A stretch of 64,000 nt of DNA, from contig LT009756.1 of NCBI GenBank assembly GCA_900012615.1, positions 1,392,913-1,456,912 on the forward strand, written 5' to 3'. This DNA comes from Agrobacterium genomosp. 13 str. CFBP 6927 (GTDB taxonomy: Bacteria > Pseudomonadota > Alphaproteobacteria > Rhizobiales > Rhizobiaceae). Made by a program: the position numbers and the translations under genes. How positions within the stretch are numbered: position 1 is the first letter of the stretch; each line of letters opens with the position of its first letter. The notes under the pieces were generated by a model. The model ran no database searches and was not told the origin of the DNA. It worked only from the letters and a program-made list of their open reading frames with translations. Below are positions 17,002-26,275 of the stretch, piece by piece.

Positions 17002-17796
17002 TTAGAGAGTGAAGGCTTCGCGGAAGGTCAGGAGCGCGGCCTCGGAATCTCCGGCCGCCCATGCCTCCATCCCGATCGGACCGGAATAGCCCATATTGTT
17101 CAGCGCCTTGGCGACGCCCTTCCAGTTCACCTCGCCCGTACCCGGCTCGCAGCGTCCGGGAACGTCGGCCACCTGAATCTCGCCGATCCATGGCAGGCAT
17201 TTCCGGCACAGTTCGATCAGGTTCCCCTCCCCGATCTGGGCATGATAAAGATCCAGATTGAGACGAAGGCGTGGATGATTGATGCTGGATACCAGGGCCA
17301 GGGTGTCTTCGGCGCGGCCGAACGGCACACCGGGATGATCGACGGGAAGGTTCAGGTTCTCCAGTGTGAAAACCACATTCTCTTCTTCCGCCAAATCGAC
17401 GATGCGGCGTAACGTATCCTGCGCCTTCAGCCACATCGCTCCCGTGATGACCTCGACCGGCTGAACGGGAAGGCCGCGATCCCCAAGGCCTGTTCCGTGA
17501 AGGTTGAGACGTTGGACGCCGAGACGTTTACCGATCTGAGCGGTTTCCCGAGCCGTCCTCAGGAGTTCGGTTGCCCCCTCCTCATCGGTGAGCCGGCCGG
17601 CCAGATAGCCGTTCATGATTGTGAAGGTTGCGCCGGTGGCTTCCAGCTTGCCGATGTCATGTTCCGGCCAGTTCCAGAGGCCGACGCCGAATCCCAGCTC
17701 CTTCAGGCGGGAGGCGCGCCATTCTATCGGCCTGTCCCGCCACAGCATCTCCGCGCAGGCGGCCAATGGAAACGGGGTGTTGATGGCATTGCTCAT
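17002..17796 (-). CDS. TIM-barrel isomerase (hydroxypyruvate isomerase-like)
   Basis: A 264-residue AP-endonuclease-2/xylose-isomerase fold protein. Metal-ligand segments are visible as ENLN (near residue 145), LNLDLYHAQIGEGN (near 180), IQVADVPGR (near 210) and GMEAW near the C-terminus, as in hydroxypyruvate isomerases and IolI-like proteins. It probably isomerises a keto-sugar or inosose in the same pathway as the neighbouring dehydrogenase and dehydratase. It starts 82 bases after the ABC ATPase stop and is likely in the same transcript. Confidence 0.75.
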   Translation of the reverse strand: MSNAINTPFPLAACAEMLWRDRPIEWRASRLKELGFGVGLWNWPEHDIGKLEATGATFTIMNGYLAGRLTDEEGATELLRTARETAQIGKRLGVQRLNLHGTGLGDRGLPVQPVEVITGAMWLKAQDTLRRIVDLAEEENVVFTLENLNLPVDHPGVPFGRAEDTLALVSSINHPRLRLNLDLYHAQIGEGNLIELCRKCLPWIGEIQVADVPGRCEPGTGEVNWKGVAKALNNMGYSGPIGMEAWAAGDSEAALLTFREAFTL

Positions 17797-17878
17797 TGGG
17801 GTGATTCCCTGGGTTTTGGGTATGGGTGTTCGAACCCGGCGCTGACGCCGAGCTCAATGTCGTTTTCATGGGGTTCTG

Positions 17879-18667
17879 TCAGATGGTTCCGCCCAGTTCC
17901 GCGGAGATCGACTGGAGTTCCTTGCCGCCAGCCATGAGGTTCTGGAGACCATCAAGATCGATCTCATTCTTGGCAAAAGTGCCAAGTGTCTTCCCTCTGT
18001 TTAAAGCCGTGAAGCGGTTGCCCACCGCATAGGCGTGGCGAACATTGTGGGTAATGAAGATCACGCCCAGCCCCTTGCTGCGCACCTGATCGATGTATTT
18101 TAGAACCATCGAGGTCTGCGCTACGCCAAGGGCGGATGTCGGTTCATCGAGAATGAGAACCTTCGCCCCGAAATAGACGGCACGGGCAATTGCCACACAC
18201 TGGCGTTCGCCACCGGAAAGCGTGCCAACGGCCTGTCCGGGCTCACGGACATCGATGCCGATCTTTCTCATCTCCTCGCTCGTGACGCGATCGGCGAATT
18301 CCATGTCCATGTATTTGAACGGACCGAACCCCTTGAGCGGCTCGCGACCCATGAAGAAATTGCGTGTCACCGACATCAGCGGGATCATCGCCAGATCCTG
18401 ATAAACGGTGGCGATCCCTGCATCGAGCGCACCGCGTGGGCCATTGAAAGCGTGCGGTTTTCCTTCGACCAGGAAGTCACCCGATGTCGGCTTATGTACG
18501 CCGGAAAGTGTATTGATGAGAGTGGACTTGCCTGCCCCGTTGTCTCCGAGAAGGCAGAGAACCTCCCCTGCGTGGACGCTCAGCGAGACGCCGTTGAGCG
18601 CGATGATGGAACCGAAATGTTTCACGAGGTTCTTGACCTCGACAAGTGGTGTCTGGGTCGTGCTCAT
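17879..18667 (-). CDS. Ribose/inositol-type sugar ABC transporter ATPase
   Basis: A 262-residue single-domain sugar ABC ATPase. Walker [10 protein letters not shown] is at residues 38-46, the signature LSGGERQ near 148, Walker [13 protein letters not shown] near 168, and the switch His in FITHN. Its start overlaps the permease stop, indicating translational coupling. Unlike E. coli RbsA it has only one ATPase domain, so it would function as a homodimer, as in FrcA-type systems. Confidence 0.87.
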   Translation of the reverse strand: MSTTQTPLVEVKNLVKHFGSIIALNGVSLSVHAGEVLCLLGDNGAGKSTLINTLSGVHKPTSGDFLVEGKPHAFNGPRGALDAGIATVYQDLAMIPLMSVTRNFFMGREPLKGFGPFKYMDMEFADRVTSEEMRKIGIDVREPGQAVGTLSGGERQCVAIARAVYFGAKVLILDEPTSALGVAQTSMVLKYIDQVRSKGLGVIFITHNVRHAYAVGNRFTALNRGKTLGTFAKNEIDLDGLQNLMAGGKELQSISAELGGTI

Positions 18668-19788
18668 CAGCGTTCTCCCGTCACACGCTTACGAATGATA
18701 TTGTTGAAAATAACCGCGGTCAGCAGCATTCCACCAAGGAAGACGAGGTACCAATCCTGATCGATGGAGGTGTAGGTCAGGCCGATCAGAACCATGCCGA
18801 AGACGATCGAACCGAAGAACGCGCCGATTGCCGAACCATAACCGCCGGTCAGAAGACATCCGCCGATAACGGCCGCGATGATGGCTTCGAATTCCTTTTG
18901 AAAGCCACGCCGGGCATCGGTGGAACCGGCATCGAGGACCGTCAGGATGGCGACAAGAGTGGCGCACATCGCGGTGACGATGAACAAGGTGGTTTTCACA
19001 CGAGCGACAGGCACGCCAGACTTGCGGGCAGCCTTCGGGTCACCGCCGGAGGCGAAGATCCAGTTCCCGAATCGCGTCCGAAGCAGCACCCACGTCGCGA
19101 CGAGGGCGATCAGGACGAACCAGAGGATTTCGACAGGTATGCCCGGAACTTTTGGAGCGCCGTTCGGAAAGGTATCGATGATACCTTGATTGCCAAGCCA
19201 GGAAAACAGGCCCGTAAACGCGTCGCCGGAGAACAGCGGAGCGATCGGACTATCCGCCACCGCCTCCCGCATTCCACGCAGCTGCGTCGAGCCGCCGCTC
19301 GCCCATTTCAGTCCGACAAGCGTCAGTCCCCGCAGAATAAAAAGGAAGGCAAGCGTAACGATGAACGATGGCAACCCGGTCCGCATGGTGAGCTGAGCAT
19401 TGGTGATGCCGATGACCACGGCGAAACCGAGCGCGATCAGAATCGCGACGCTGAGGGGCAGATCAAGCACAACAAGCGCCGTACCGAACACAAGGCCCGC
19501 AAAGGCGACCATTGAACCGATAGACAGATCGAACTCACCGCCGATCATCAAAAGCGCCGCGCCAATCGCAAGGATTCCCAGCTGTGCGGCCGGGGCCATG
19601 AAATTGACCACGCCGGCAAGCGTGAACATGGCCGGATTGGCCGTGAAATAGAAGAAAATGGTGACGAGAACCAGTCCTGCGACGGCGCCGAGTTCCGGCC
19701 GCCGCGCCAGCGCGGTCATTGTCGAAACCTTTTTCAGGCGTTCGTCGGATCGAGTCGGAGACCCGTTCTGTTCGTTTGCCAGCGTCAT
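18667..19788 (-). CDS. Ribose/inositol-type sugar ABC transporter permease
   Basis: A 373-residue polytopic membrane protein of the RbsC/FrcB permease family: about ten hydrophobic segments, the family signature [15 protein letters not shown] near residue 105 and [19 protein letters not shown] in the cytoplasmic coupling loop. GAGG lies ahead of the ATG. It forms the translocation pore for the sugar delivered by the binding protein encoded upstream. Confidence 0.88.
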   Translation of the reverse strand: MTLANEQNGSPTRSDERLKKVSTMTALARRPELGAVAGLVLVTIFFYFTANPAMFTLAGVVNFMAPAAQLGILAIGAALLMIGGEFDLSIGSMVAFAGLVFGTALVVLDLPLSVAILIALGFAVVIGITNAQLTMRTGLPSFIVTLAFLFILRGLTLVGLKWASGGSTQLRGMREAVADSPIAPLFSGDAFTGLFSWLGNQGIIDTFPNGAPKVPGIPVEILWFVLIALVATWVLLRTRFGNWIFASGGDPKAARKSGVPVARVKTTLFIVTAMCATLVAILTVLDAGSTDARRGFQKEFEAIIAAVIGGCLLTGGYGSAIGAFFGSIVFGMVLIGLTYTSIDQDWYLVFLGGMLLTAVIFNNIIRKRVTGER

Positions 19789-19915
19789 GGTCGTACCTCA
19801 GAAGTAAGTTGTTATACCTGCGCCATCGGTTTCCGCTCACGCGTCACGCGGATCGGATATCGGGCGATGTGGGCAGCTCCCGCTAGAGGTGCGGGAACTG
19901 CGGGAGGGGTTCCGC

Positions 19916-20869
19916 CTAGCGGATACCCTGGGAGGATTTCTCGATAACCGAAGCTGCGGCATCCTTCTCGACGAAGCTCGGACCGGAAGCGACGTTTCCA
20001 GCGGGGATCGTGCCGTATTTGGCATTCAGCGCGAGGAACGTGACCGGGAGATAACCCTGCAGATAGGGTTGCTGGTCGACTGCAAAGAGTGCCTTGCCCT
20101 CGGAAACAGCCTTCAGAAAATTGGCCGAAAGATCATAGGAGGCAACCTTGACCTTGTCGCCATTGCCCATTTTGTCAACGACAGCCACGGCGCGCTCCCC
20201 GACGAGCGGAGCGGACAGGCCAAGGACGGCATCAATGGACGGATCGGACGTCAGGGCAGCCTGGATCTTGGCTTCAATTTCCGCCGGATCGCTCGTCGTG
20301 GGCAGGATTGTGACCTTGCCACCCTCAAACCCCTTTGCAGTACCGGCGCAGCGCTGGTCGAGAGCGGCATTGCCCACTTCCTGGTTGACGCAGAGAACAT
20401 GCTTCAGGCCAAGCGACTTCAGCTTTTCGCCGACCTTCACACCCGCAGGAAGTTCATCCTGGCCGACATGCAGCTTAATGCCGAGCTTCTCGGCGGCCGC
20501 AATACCGGAGTTCATGGAAATGACCGGAATGCCGGCGGCGACGGCCTTTTCTACGGCCGGTCCGAGTGCGTCCGGGTCGGGATTGGAGATTATGATGCCT
20601 GCCGGGTTCTGATTGACCGCAGCCTCGATGAGCTGAGCCATTGCAACCATGTCGAAGGTCTCAGGCGCGCGGTAGTCGACCTTGGCATTGATGTCCTTGC
20701 CGGCCTGCATCATGCCGTTCTTGACGATGGACCAGAACGGATCCGAAGCCTGACCATGCGTGACGGCAATGATGCTGGGCTGTTCATCGGCCTTTACACC
20801 CACCGACCAGGCGCCAGCCAGCGATACGGCAATAGCAGCCGAAGTAAATGTCTTCAAAATCGATTTCAT
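19916..20869 (-). CDS. Sugar ABC transporter periplasmic substrate-binding protein
   Basis: A 317-residue periplasmic-binding protein of the ribose/inositol class (Peripla_BP_4). A signal peptide (about 1-28, ending VKA) is followed by SIIAVTHGQASDPFWSIVKN and IIISNPDPDALGPAV. The ATG at 20869 is preceded by GAGGAGG and is preferred over an ATG 13 codons upstream without a site. It is the first gene of the - strand sugar operon and faces the LacI regulator. Confidence 0.88.
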   Translation of the reverse strand: MKSILKTFTSAAIAVSLAGAWSVGVKADEQPSIIAVTHGQASDPFWSIVKNGMMQAGKDINAKVDYRAPETFDMVAMAQLIEAAVNQNPAGIIISNPDPDALGPAVEKAVAAGIPVISMNSGIAAAEKLGIKLHVGQDELPAGVKVGEKLKSLGLKHVLCVNQEVGNAALDQRCAGTAKGFEGGKVTILPTTSDPAEIEAKIQAALTSDPSIDAVLGLSAPLVGERAVAVVDKMGNGDKVKVASYDLSANFLKAVSEGKALFAVDQQPYLQGYLPVTFLALNAKYGTIPAGNVASGPSFVEKDAAASVIEKSSQGIR

Positions 20870-20914
20870 TTTTTCCTCCTCAATGCCACCCACTCCTCTG
20901 GCTGGCAAATTCGA

Positions 20915-21030
20915 ATGCTACCGGGTGCAAATGTATTTGCTACCGGGTGCAAGCAGGTGCATATTATGTGGGAATGCGTTAAAAGCAAGCATTCATTTCG
21001 TCGGAATATAAAAATGGAACACATATTCCA
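20915..21030. promoter_or_regulatory. Divergent control region of the sugar operon and LacI gene
   Basis: Two 15-base direct repeats TGCTACCGGGTGCAA lie at 20916-20930 and 20938-20952, exactly 22 bases apart (two helix turns), just upstream of the binding-protein gene. A palindrome TGGAACACATATTCCA (21015-21030) sits 15 bases before the lacI-family start. These are the natural candidates for operator sites of the LacI-type regulator; which element it binds is unknown. Confidence 0.5.
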
Positions 21031-21045
21031 TTTACGGGGGAAGTC

Positions 21046-22041
21046 ATGCGCAAGAGAGCAACGGCAAAGCAGGTAGCGGAAGCGGCCGGGGTATCGAAGT
21101 GGACCGTCATTCGCGCTTTCACGCCCGGCGCTTCAATTACCGATGAAAGCAAGCGAAAAGTGCTCGAGACCGCCGCGGCTTTGAACTACACGCCCAACCT
21201 GCTCGCCCGGAGTCTTGCCACCAATTCCACCGGACAGGTCGCTGTTTTCGTGGATGACTTCTCAAACCCGCAAAAGCTGCCGTTCCTCGAGGCGCTGACC
21301 GAAAAACTGCAGGCCGCCGGACTGGTGGTGATGCTCATCAATATCAATAACCATTTCGACCATGTGAACGCGCTTCTTCATGCCGATCAGCGGCAAGTGG
21401 ACGCCATCGTCCTGTTCGGCACGGCGTTTCGCGACGAGACCCTCACGGATCTGCAACTCGGTCATGGAATGCCGCCAATGTTCGTACTTGCGCGCGATAG
21501 CCAGATCGAGGGCGTTCCCGCCGTCGTCTGCGACGCAGAACTTGCGCTGAGGGAAATCGTCGATCATCTCCATGCGAAGGGATACAAACGGCCAGGCTTC
21601 ATGAGTGGCGCCGCGGCTCTATCGACGGCGCTTCGACGGCGTCACCACTTTACGGAGTTCTGGGCATCCAAGGGTGTTACGGAAATCGCGCTGCTTTCCG
21701 CAGAAAAATACAGCGCGGAAGCGGGTGCCACGTCAGTAAGGGAGTATCTGTCCCGGACCGCCGCGGACGACCGTGTCGATGTCCTCATGTGCGAAAACGA
21801 TATCCTCGCGATGGGCGCCATGGATGAAATCCGGGGAAATTTCGGGCTCAGAGTTCCCGAAGATATCGCCGTCGTGGGCTTTGACAACTACGAATTGGGC
21901 GGGTCATTTGCATATGGCCTCACCACCTACGAGCAGCCGCGCAGCGAAATGGTCGATGTGATCCTCAAGATGATCAAGGGAACGATCGAGCTTGAAACTG
22001 TTACGCTGCCGGGCGCGCTGATAGTCAGGAAATCCGCGTAA
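21046..22041 (+). CDS. LacI-family transcriptional regulator
   Basis: A 331-residue LacI/GalR regulator. The N-terminal HTH (ATAKQVAEAAGVSKWTVIRAF) and hinge region (PNLLARSLATNSTGQV) are followed by a periplasmic-binding-like effector domain with the family ending VDVLMCENDILAMGAMDEIR and DIAVVGFDNYELG. It is divergent from the sugar ABC/inositol cassette and most likely represses it until the sugar or a derivative binds. GGGGGAAGTC precedes the ATG. Confidence 0.88.
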   Translation: MRKRATAKQVAEAAGVSKWTVIRAFTPGASITDESKRKVLETAAALNYTPNLLARSLATNSTGQVAVFVDDFSNPQKLPFLEALTEKLQAAGLVVMLININNHFDHVNALLHADQRQVDAIVLFGTAFRDETLTDLQLGHGMPPMFVLARDSQIEGVPAVVCDAELALREIVDHLHAKGYKRPGFMSGAAALSTALRRRHHFTEFWASKGVTEIALLSAEKYSAEAGATSVREYLSRTAADDRVDVLMCENDILAMGAMDEIRGNFGLRVPEDIAVVGFDNYELGGSFAYGLTTYEQPRSEMVDVILKMIKGTIELETVTLPGALIVRKSA

Positions 22042-22097
22042 GATCCATTTTCGAAACCAACAGGAACCATCACAAACATTTTGCTGTTCAAGCATTA

Positions 22098-22802
22098 TCA
22101 CCGCGGCATTCGTGCAAAACCTTTCGCCAGAATCGGTCCGGTCGGTCTGCCCGTTGGCGATCCGCCTGCCTGCTCGAGCGTGATCTCGTAAAGCTGCTCG
22201 CTTTTTGGCGTCGGCAAAGCCGGTCCTGCGAGATGTGCGGATCGAACGCCTTCGATCAGGCCGAGTGAGACTGGCCCAACCTCTTTGGAAGGCAAGGTCC
22301 ATAGCTGGATCGTCTTGTCCTGCGGTACGGCAAAATCAGCCAGCATCCGCACAGTCGCCTTTTCATTTCCGAAATCCTCGACCACGGCCTGAACTTCGCC
22401 AGCCTCGTTGACGAGGACTGCAATCACCAGCGGCTCCATTGTCCGTGTCAGGCTAAAGGTGAGGCCGGCGGCAAGAACGACGGTTGCGGCAATCGCGGAA
22501 ATGGCAATCGATCGCCACCCGTTTCCTTGATTGTCGTTTGCGGTGCGGATCGGTTTATTGGCCGCGGATTTCTCCTGAAGCGGCAAACGGGATTGGATAT
22601 TGTTCCATAACTCACCGTTGACGGCTGCGGGCTCAACGCTGGTATCGAGCGGCAGGAAGCGCTCCCGGCTTGCCGCGATTGCCGCCCGCAATTCGTGGTC
22701 GCTTTCCATTGCCGCCTCGATGGCCGCAGCCTCCGACGTTTCGAGCAGCCCCAATACATAGTCGTCGGCAATAGCGGGAATGTCTTTGCGATCAAACGTC
22801 AT
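22098..22802 (-). CDS. RskA-like transmembrane anti-sigma factor
   Basis: A 234-residue anti-sigma-K type protein: an N-terminal sigma-binding domain (DDYVLGLLETSEAAAIEAAM), a membrane helix near residues 97-118 (AISAIAATVVLAAGLTFSL) and a periplasmic RskA domain (LWTLPSKEVGPVSLGLI). Its ATG overlaps the sigma stop (ATGA), so the two are coupled. In M. tuberculosis, RskA controls SigK, which in turn controls fasciclin-domain proteins MPT70/83; here a fasciclin gene lies 1.6 kb away. Confidence 0.85.
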   Translation of the reverse strand: MTFDRKDIPAIADDYVLGLLETSEAAAIEAAMESDHELRAAIAASRERFLPLDTSVEPAAVNGELWNNIQSRLPLQEKSAANKPIRTANDNQGNGWRSIAISAIAATVVLAAGLTFSLTRTMEPLVIAVLVNEAGEVQAVVEDFGNEKATVRMLADFAVPQDKTIQLWTLPSKEVGPVSLGLIEGVRSAHLAGPALPTPKSEQLYEITLEQAGGSPTGRPTGPILAKGFARMPR

Positions 22803-23350
22803 GCCATGCACTCCCGAAGCGCCGAAAGTCCGCGCCTTATCCAGGATTTCGTCGTGCCAAGCGGAACCCGCAGCCGGCCGGCGATTTCGCCATGGGAATA
22901 TCCGGCGACGTAAGCCATCAGAATGCCCTGCCTTTTGGTCTCGTCGAGCGCACCGAGACATTCATAAAGACGCGAATTCCTGTCGAGCTTCTGCCAGGCG
23001 GCGATCACTTCATCGGCCTGTTCAATGTCGCGCAGCGTCTCGACATCCTGCACCGCGATTTCACGCCTGCCGTCCCGCAGAAGGTTCAGTGCCCGGTTTC
23101 TGACGATGGCGTAAATCCAGCCCCGCGCCGAACCTTGATCCCTCCTGTATTGGTGAGCATGCGTCCAGATACGCACGAAACTTTCCTGCACCACCTCTTC
23201 CGCCAGTTCCCTGCGCTTGACGATACGCTCGGCCACCGCGATCAACCGCCCCGCTTCACGGTCGAAAATAGCGCGCAATGCGTTTCGGTCGCCTCTGGCA
23301 CAGGCAGCGAGCGCCCTGTCGAGATCATCAGGCACGGAGCCCATACGCAT
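22799..23350 (-). CDS. ECF sigma factor, SigK-like
   Basis: A 183-residue ECF sigma factor with region 2 (REAGRLIAVAERIVKRRELAEEVVQESFVRIW) and region 4 (YVAGYSHGEIAGRLRVPLGTTKSWIRRGL). The ATG at 23350 is preceded by AAAGG with seven-base spacing; a second ATG two codons later is possible. It is paired with an RskA-like anti-sigma factor, divergent from the DUF4394 gene and near a fasciclin gene, an arrangement resembling SigK modules. A possible self-promoter is described at 23396-23478. Confidence 0.87.
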   Translation of the reverse strand: MRMGSVPDDLDRALAACARGDRNALRAIFDREAGRLIAVAERIVKRRELAEEVVQESFVRIWTHAHQYRRDQGSARGWIYAIVRNRALNLLRDGRREIAVQDVETLRDIEQADEVIAAWQKLDRNSRLYECLGALDETKRQGILMAYVAGYSHGEIAGRLRVPLGTTKSWIRRGLSALRECMA

Positions 23351-23395
23351 GCGAAACCTTTCGAGTTCTGACCGCAGCAACGGCCGATCCTGGCA

Positions 23396-23478
23396 TAATA
23401 CCCATAGAGCGGCGATATGGATGCATGCGGCAGATATTTTTTTACCGGCTGCATCCAAACGCCCTGCCCCGCGTGTCT
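23396..23478. promoter_or_regulatory. Divergent ECF-type promoter pair sharing TGCATCCA
   Basis: On the + strand TGCATCCA lies at 23450-23457, followed after 15 bases by GTGTCT (23473-23478), 69 bases before the DUF4394 ATG. On the - strand the same octamer lies at 23425-23418, followed after 16 bases by GTATTA (23401-23396), about 45 bases before the sigma ATG. CATCC resembles the -35 element known for SigK promoters. Assignment is inference from position and repetition. Confidence 0.45.
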
Positions 23479-23547
23479 TCATTGCTGGAAGCGTTAAATG
23501 CCAAAGCTTGAACGGCTTCCAAACGGATCAACGCACGGGAGAAAGAC

Positions 23548-24336
23548 ATGACTACTATCCGCTTCACTCTGATCGCCTCCGTCGCTTTCGCAGCGACCGC
23601 AGGCGTCGCCGTTTCAGCGCCGGTACTTGGACTGACCGGAGATAAGACACTGGTAATGTTCGATAGCGAAAAGCCGGCCGTTACCAAGACGATGGATGTC
23701 ACCGGCGTCGACAAGCTTGTCGGCATCGATTTTCGCCCCGGCAGCAAGACCGTTATCGGTGTAACGCCGGATCATCGCATCGTCTCCATCAATCTCGAGA
23801 CGGGCGCGGCAACCGAAGTGGCCAAGATGGACAAGATGCTGACCCTCACGGAGGCGCCGGTGGTGGTCGATTTCAACCCGATGGCGGATCGTCTGCGCTT
23901 CATGACCGGAACGACCAATCACCGCGTCCACCCCGATACCGGCGCCGTGACGGTGGATGGCGCACTCGCCTTCGAAGACGGCGACATGCATAAGGGCGAA
24001 ACGCCCAACATCGTTGCCGCCGCCTATACCAACTCGATAGGCAAGCCGGAAAAAACGGCGATGTACAATATCGATGCCACCATCGGCGCATTGATCCAGC
24101 AGACGAAACCGAATGACGGCACGCTGAAAGCGATCGGCAAGCTTGGCCTCAAGGAAAAACCGGCTACTTATGCGTTTGACATTCACGGTGAGGAAGGCGG
24201 CAAGAACACCGCCTATCTGGCTGCGGGTAATACTCTCTACACCGTCAATCTCGAAACCGGCGCGGCCACCGAAGTCGGTGCAATCACCGGCGCGGAGAAC
24301 GGCCTGCGCGATATTACGGTCCTTCCAGCGATGTGA
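23548..24336 (+). CDS. DUF4394 secreted beta-propeller-like protein
   Basis: A 262-residue exported protein. Residues 1-23 form a signal peptide (ending VSA). The rest contains recurring blades of the type GVTPDHRIVSINLETGAATEV and NTLYTVNLETGAATEVGAI, typical of DUF4394. The function of the family is unknown; in this setting it is likely a target of the divergent SigK-like factor. GGGAGAAAGAC precedes the ATG. Its end faces the fasciclin gene across a terminator. Confidence 0.83.
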   Translation: MTTIRFTLIASVAFAATAGVAVSAPVLGLTGDKTLVMFDSEKPAVTKTMDVTGVDKLVGIDFRPGSKTVIGVTPDHRIVSINLETGAATEVAKMDKMLTLTEAPVVVDFNPMADRLRFMTGTTNHRVHPDTGAVTVDGALAFEDGDMHKGETPNIVAAAYTNSIGKPEKTAMYNIDATIGALIQQTKPNDGTLKAIGKLGLKEKPATYAFDIHGEEGGKNTAYLAAGNTLYTVNLETGAATEVGAITGAENGLRDITVLPAM

Positions 24337-24363
24337 TTTGCGATCACGGGCTCCGAACAAAAA

Positions 24364-24394
24364 AGAAGGCTGGTCCGTTTGGGGCCAGCCTTTT
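24364..24394. terminator. Bidirectional rho-independent terminator
   Basis: AAGGCTGG (24366-24373) pairs with CCAGCCTT (24385-24392); an A-run precedes and TTTT follows, so it can end both the DUF4394 (+) and the fasciclin (-) transcripts. Confidence 0.8.
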
Positions 24395-24417
24395 CCATGA
24401 CGCCGGTTATTCGCCGG

Positions 24418-24975
24418 TCACATCTTCGGAAGCAGAACCTTGTCGATGACGTGAATGACGCCGTTCGACTGCTTGACGTCGGCGATGGTGACATGCGCCA
24501 CGCCGCCGGTCTCGTCGGTCAGCGTGATCTTGCCCATGCTTTCCTTGGCTTTGAGAATGCAGCCGCCAACGGTCTTGACGTCATGCGTACCCTTGTCGTC
24601 CTTGATCATCTTTTCGATGGTTTTCGACATGGCATCGGCGGCCACCACATGGCAGGTGAGAACCTTGGTAAGCTGCGCCTTGTTTTCCGGCTTCAGCAGG
24701 GTTTCCACAGTGCCCTTGGGCAGCGCCGCAAAGGCTTCGTTGGTGGGTGCGAAGACCGTGAAAGGCCCCTTCCCCTGAAGCGTCTCAACCAGGCCGGCGG
24801 CCTTGACGGCTGCGACCAAGGTCGTGTGATCCTTTGAGTTCATCGCATTCTCAACGATGTTCTTGTTTTCGTACATGGCAGCGCCGCCCACCTTCGGATT
24901 GGCGGCGAATGCGCTGACGGAGATGGCGGACACGATTGTTGCGACTGCAAGCGTGCCTATCGTGGACCTGATCAT
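24418..24975 (-). CDS. Secreted fasciclin-domain protein
   Basis: A 185-residue exported protein with a signal peptide (1-24, ending AFA) and one fasciclin (FAS1) domain: the H1 motif KGPFTVFAPTNEAFAALP near residues 68-85 and the H2-region NGVIHVIDKVLLP at the end. FAS1 proteins act in adhesion or surface sensing; in mycobacteria and some proteobacteria they belong to SigK-type regulons. GAGGAAATTACG precedes ATG 24975; the frame continues upstream without meaning. No TGCATCC box was found in its upstream region. Confidence 0.88.
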   Translation of the reverse strand: MIRSTIGTLAVATIVSAISVSAFAANPKVGGAAMYENKNIVENAMNSKDHTTLVAAVKAAGLVETLQGKGPFTVFAPTNEAFAALPKGTVETLLKPENKAQLTKVLTCHVVAADAMSKTIEKMIKDDKGTHDVKTVGGCILKAKESMGKITLTDETGGVAHVTIADVKQSNGVIHVIDKVLLPKM

Positions 24976-25143
24976 CGTAATTTCCTCTTGTTCGATTGCC
25001 CCGACGCTCGCTACGCGCCTCCTCGGGCTGACACTCCACAATCGGAGCAAGGGAAGATACGAGCCGGTCGGGAAAAGAGTTTCAGCCGATCCAGATTCGT
25101 TGAAAACTTATCCTTATAAGACGAAGAGTGACGCCCTCACCCG

Positions 25144-25854
25144 TCAGATGGAGCCTAGCGAAACGCGCTTCTCCAGCGCGGACGCCTCTTCTTTCCGTTC
25201 GCTGTAACGGTCAGTCAGATAGGCTGAGGCGTCACGCGTCAGCAGGGTGAATTTCACCAGCTCTTCGCAGACATCCACCACCCGGTCGTAATAGGACGAC
25301 GGCTTCATCCGGCCATCGGCGTCGAATTCCTGATAGGCTCTCGCAACCGAGGACTGGTTGGGAATGGTGATCATCCGCATCCACCGCCCGAGGATCCGCA
25401 TCTGGTTCACGGCATTGAACGATTGGCTGCCGCCGGAAACCTCCATCACGGCAAGCGTCTTGCCCTGCGTCGGGCGCACGGATCCGACAGAAAGAGGAAT
25501 CCAGTCGATCTGCGACTTCATGATGCCGGTCATCGCGCCGTGGCGCTCGGGGCTTACCCATAGCTGACCTTCAGACCACAGCGACAGCTCGCGCAGTTCC
25601 CGCACCTTCGGGTGGCTGACGGGCGCCTCATCGGGCAAAGGCAGGCCTTTCGGATCGAATATCCGCACCTCGCATCCGAGCCTTTCAAGGAGCCGCGCCG
25701 CTTCGAACGCAAGCAAACGGCTGTAGGACACTTCGCGGAGCGAGCCGTAAAGGATCAGGATGCGGGGCTTGTGGGTTGCGAAGGATGAACGGAGCGCATC
25801 GAGATCGATCGACTGCAGATGGTCACCATTCAGTGCCGGGAATGTATCAGGCAA
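25144..25854 (-). CDS. arsH: Arsenical resistance flavoprotein ArsH
   Basis: A 236-residue NADPH-dependent FMN reductase of the ArsH family: the FMN loop [43 protein letters not shown] and the C-terminal [20 protein letters not shown]. ArsH oxidises trivalent organoarsenicals and reduces metals or quinones. The start is uncertain: the ATG at 25890 directly abuts an AAGGAGG, whereas the TTG at 25854 has AAGGAAA at proper spacing and overlaps the arsC stop by 8 bases; I chose the TTG. It is the last gene of the ars operon. Confidence 0.88.
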   Translation of the reverse strand: MPDTFPALNGDHLQSIDLDALRSSFATHKPRILILYGSLREVSYSRLLAFEAARLLERLGCEVRIFDPKGLPLPDEAPVSHPKVRELRELSLWSEGQLWVSPERHGAMTGIMKSQIDWIPLSVGSVRPTQGKTLAVMEVSGGSQSFNAVNQMRILGRWMRMITIPNQSSVARAYQEFDADGRMKPSSYYDRVVDVCEELVKFTLLTRDASAYLTDRYSERKEEASALEKRVSLGSI

Positions 25855-26275
25855 TTCGCTTTCCTTTCTGATCCAGTATCTGCTCGCCATCCTCCTTGAA
25901 GAATGGTCCCTTGAAGCTGTCCGGCAATATATCCAGCACAACCTCGGAAGGACGCGCGAGCCTGGTGCCAAGCGGTGTCACCACGAAGGGACGGTTGATG
26001 AGGATCGGTGTGCCGATCATGGCGTCAAGCAATTCGTCTTCGCTCAGGTCGGGATTGTCGAGACCGAGTTCGGCATAGGGTGTGCCCTTCTCGCGAATGA
26101 CCTCGCGAACGGTCAGGCCTGCTTCCGAGATCATCGTCGCGAGTTCTTCGCGTGTCGGCGGCTCCTGCAGATATTCGATCACCTTCGGTTCGATCCCGGC
26201 GGCGCGGATCAGCGCCAGCGTGTTGCGCGATGTCCCGCAGGACGGGTTGTGATAGATCGTGATGTCCATGCTCAT
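25847..26275 (-). CDS. arsC: Arsenate reductase ArsC (glutaredoxin-dependent type)
   Basis: A 142-residue ArsC. The catalytic cysteine is C13 in NPSCGTSRN, followed by the family segments [14 protein letters not shown] and [11 protein letters not shown], which contains one of the arsenate-coordinating arginines. It reduces arsenate to arsenite with glutathione/glutaredoxin so that ACR3 can export it. Its start overlaps the acr3 stop (ATGA); a second ATG two codons in has equally good ribosome-binding spacing. Confidence 0.92.
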   Translation of the reverse strand: MSMDITIYHNPSCGTSRNTLALIRAAGIEPKVIEYLQEPPTREELATMISEAGLTVREVIREKGTPYAELGLDNPDLSEDELLDAMIGTPILINRPFVVTPLGTRLARPSEVVLDILPDSFKGPFFKEDGEQILDQKGKRIA

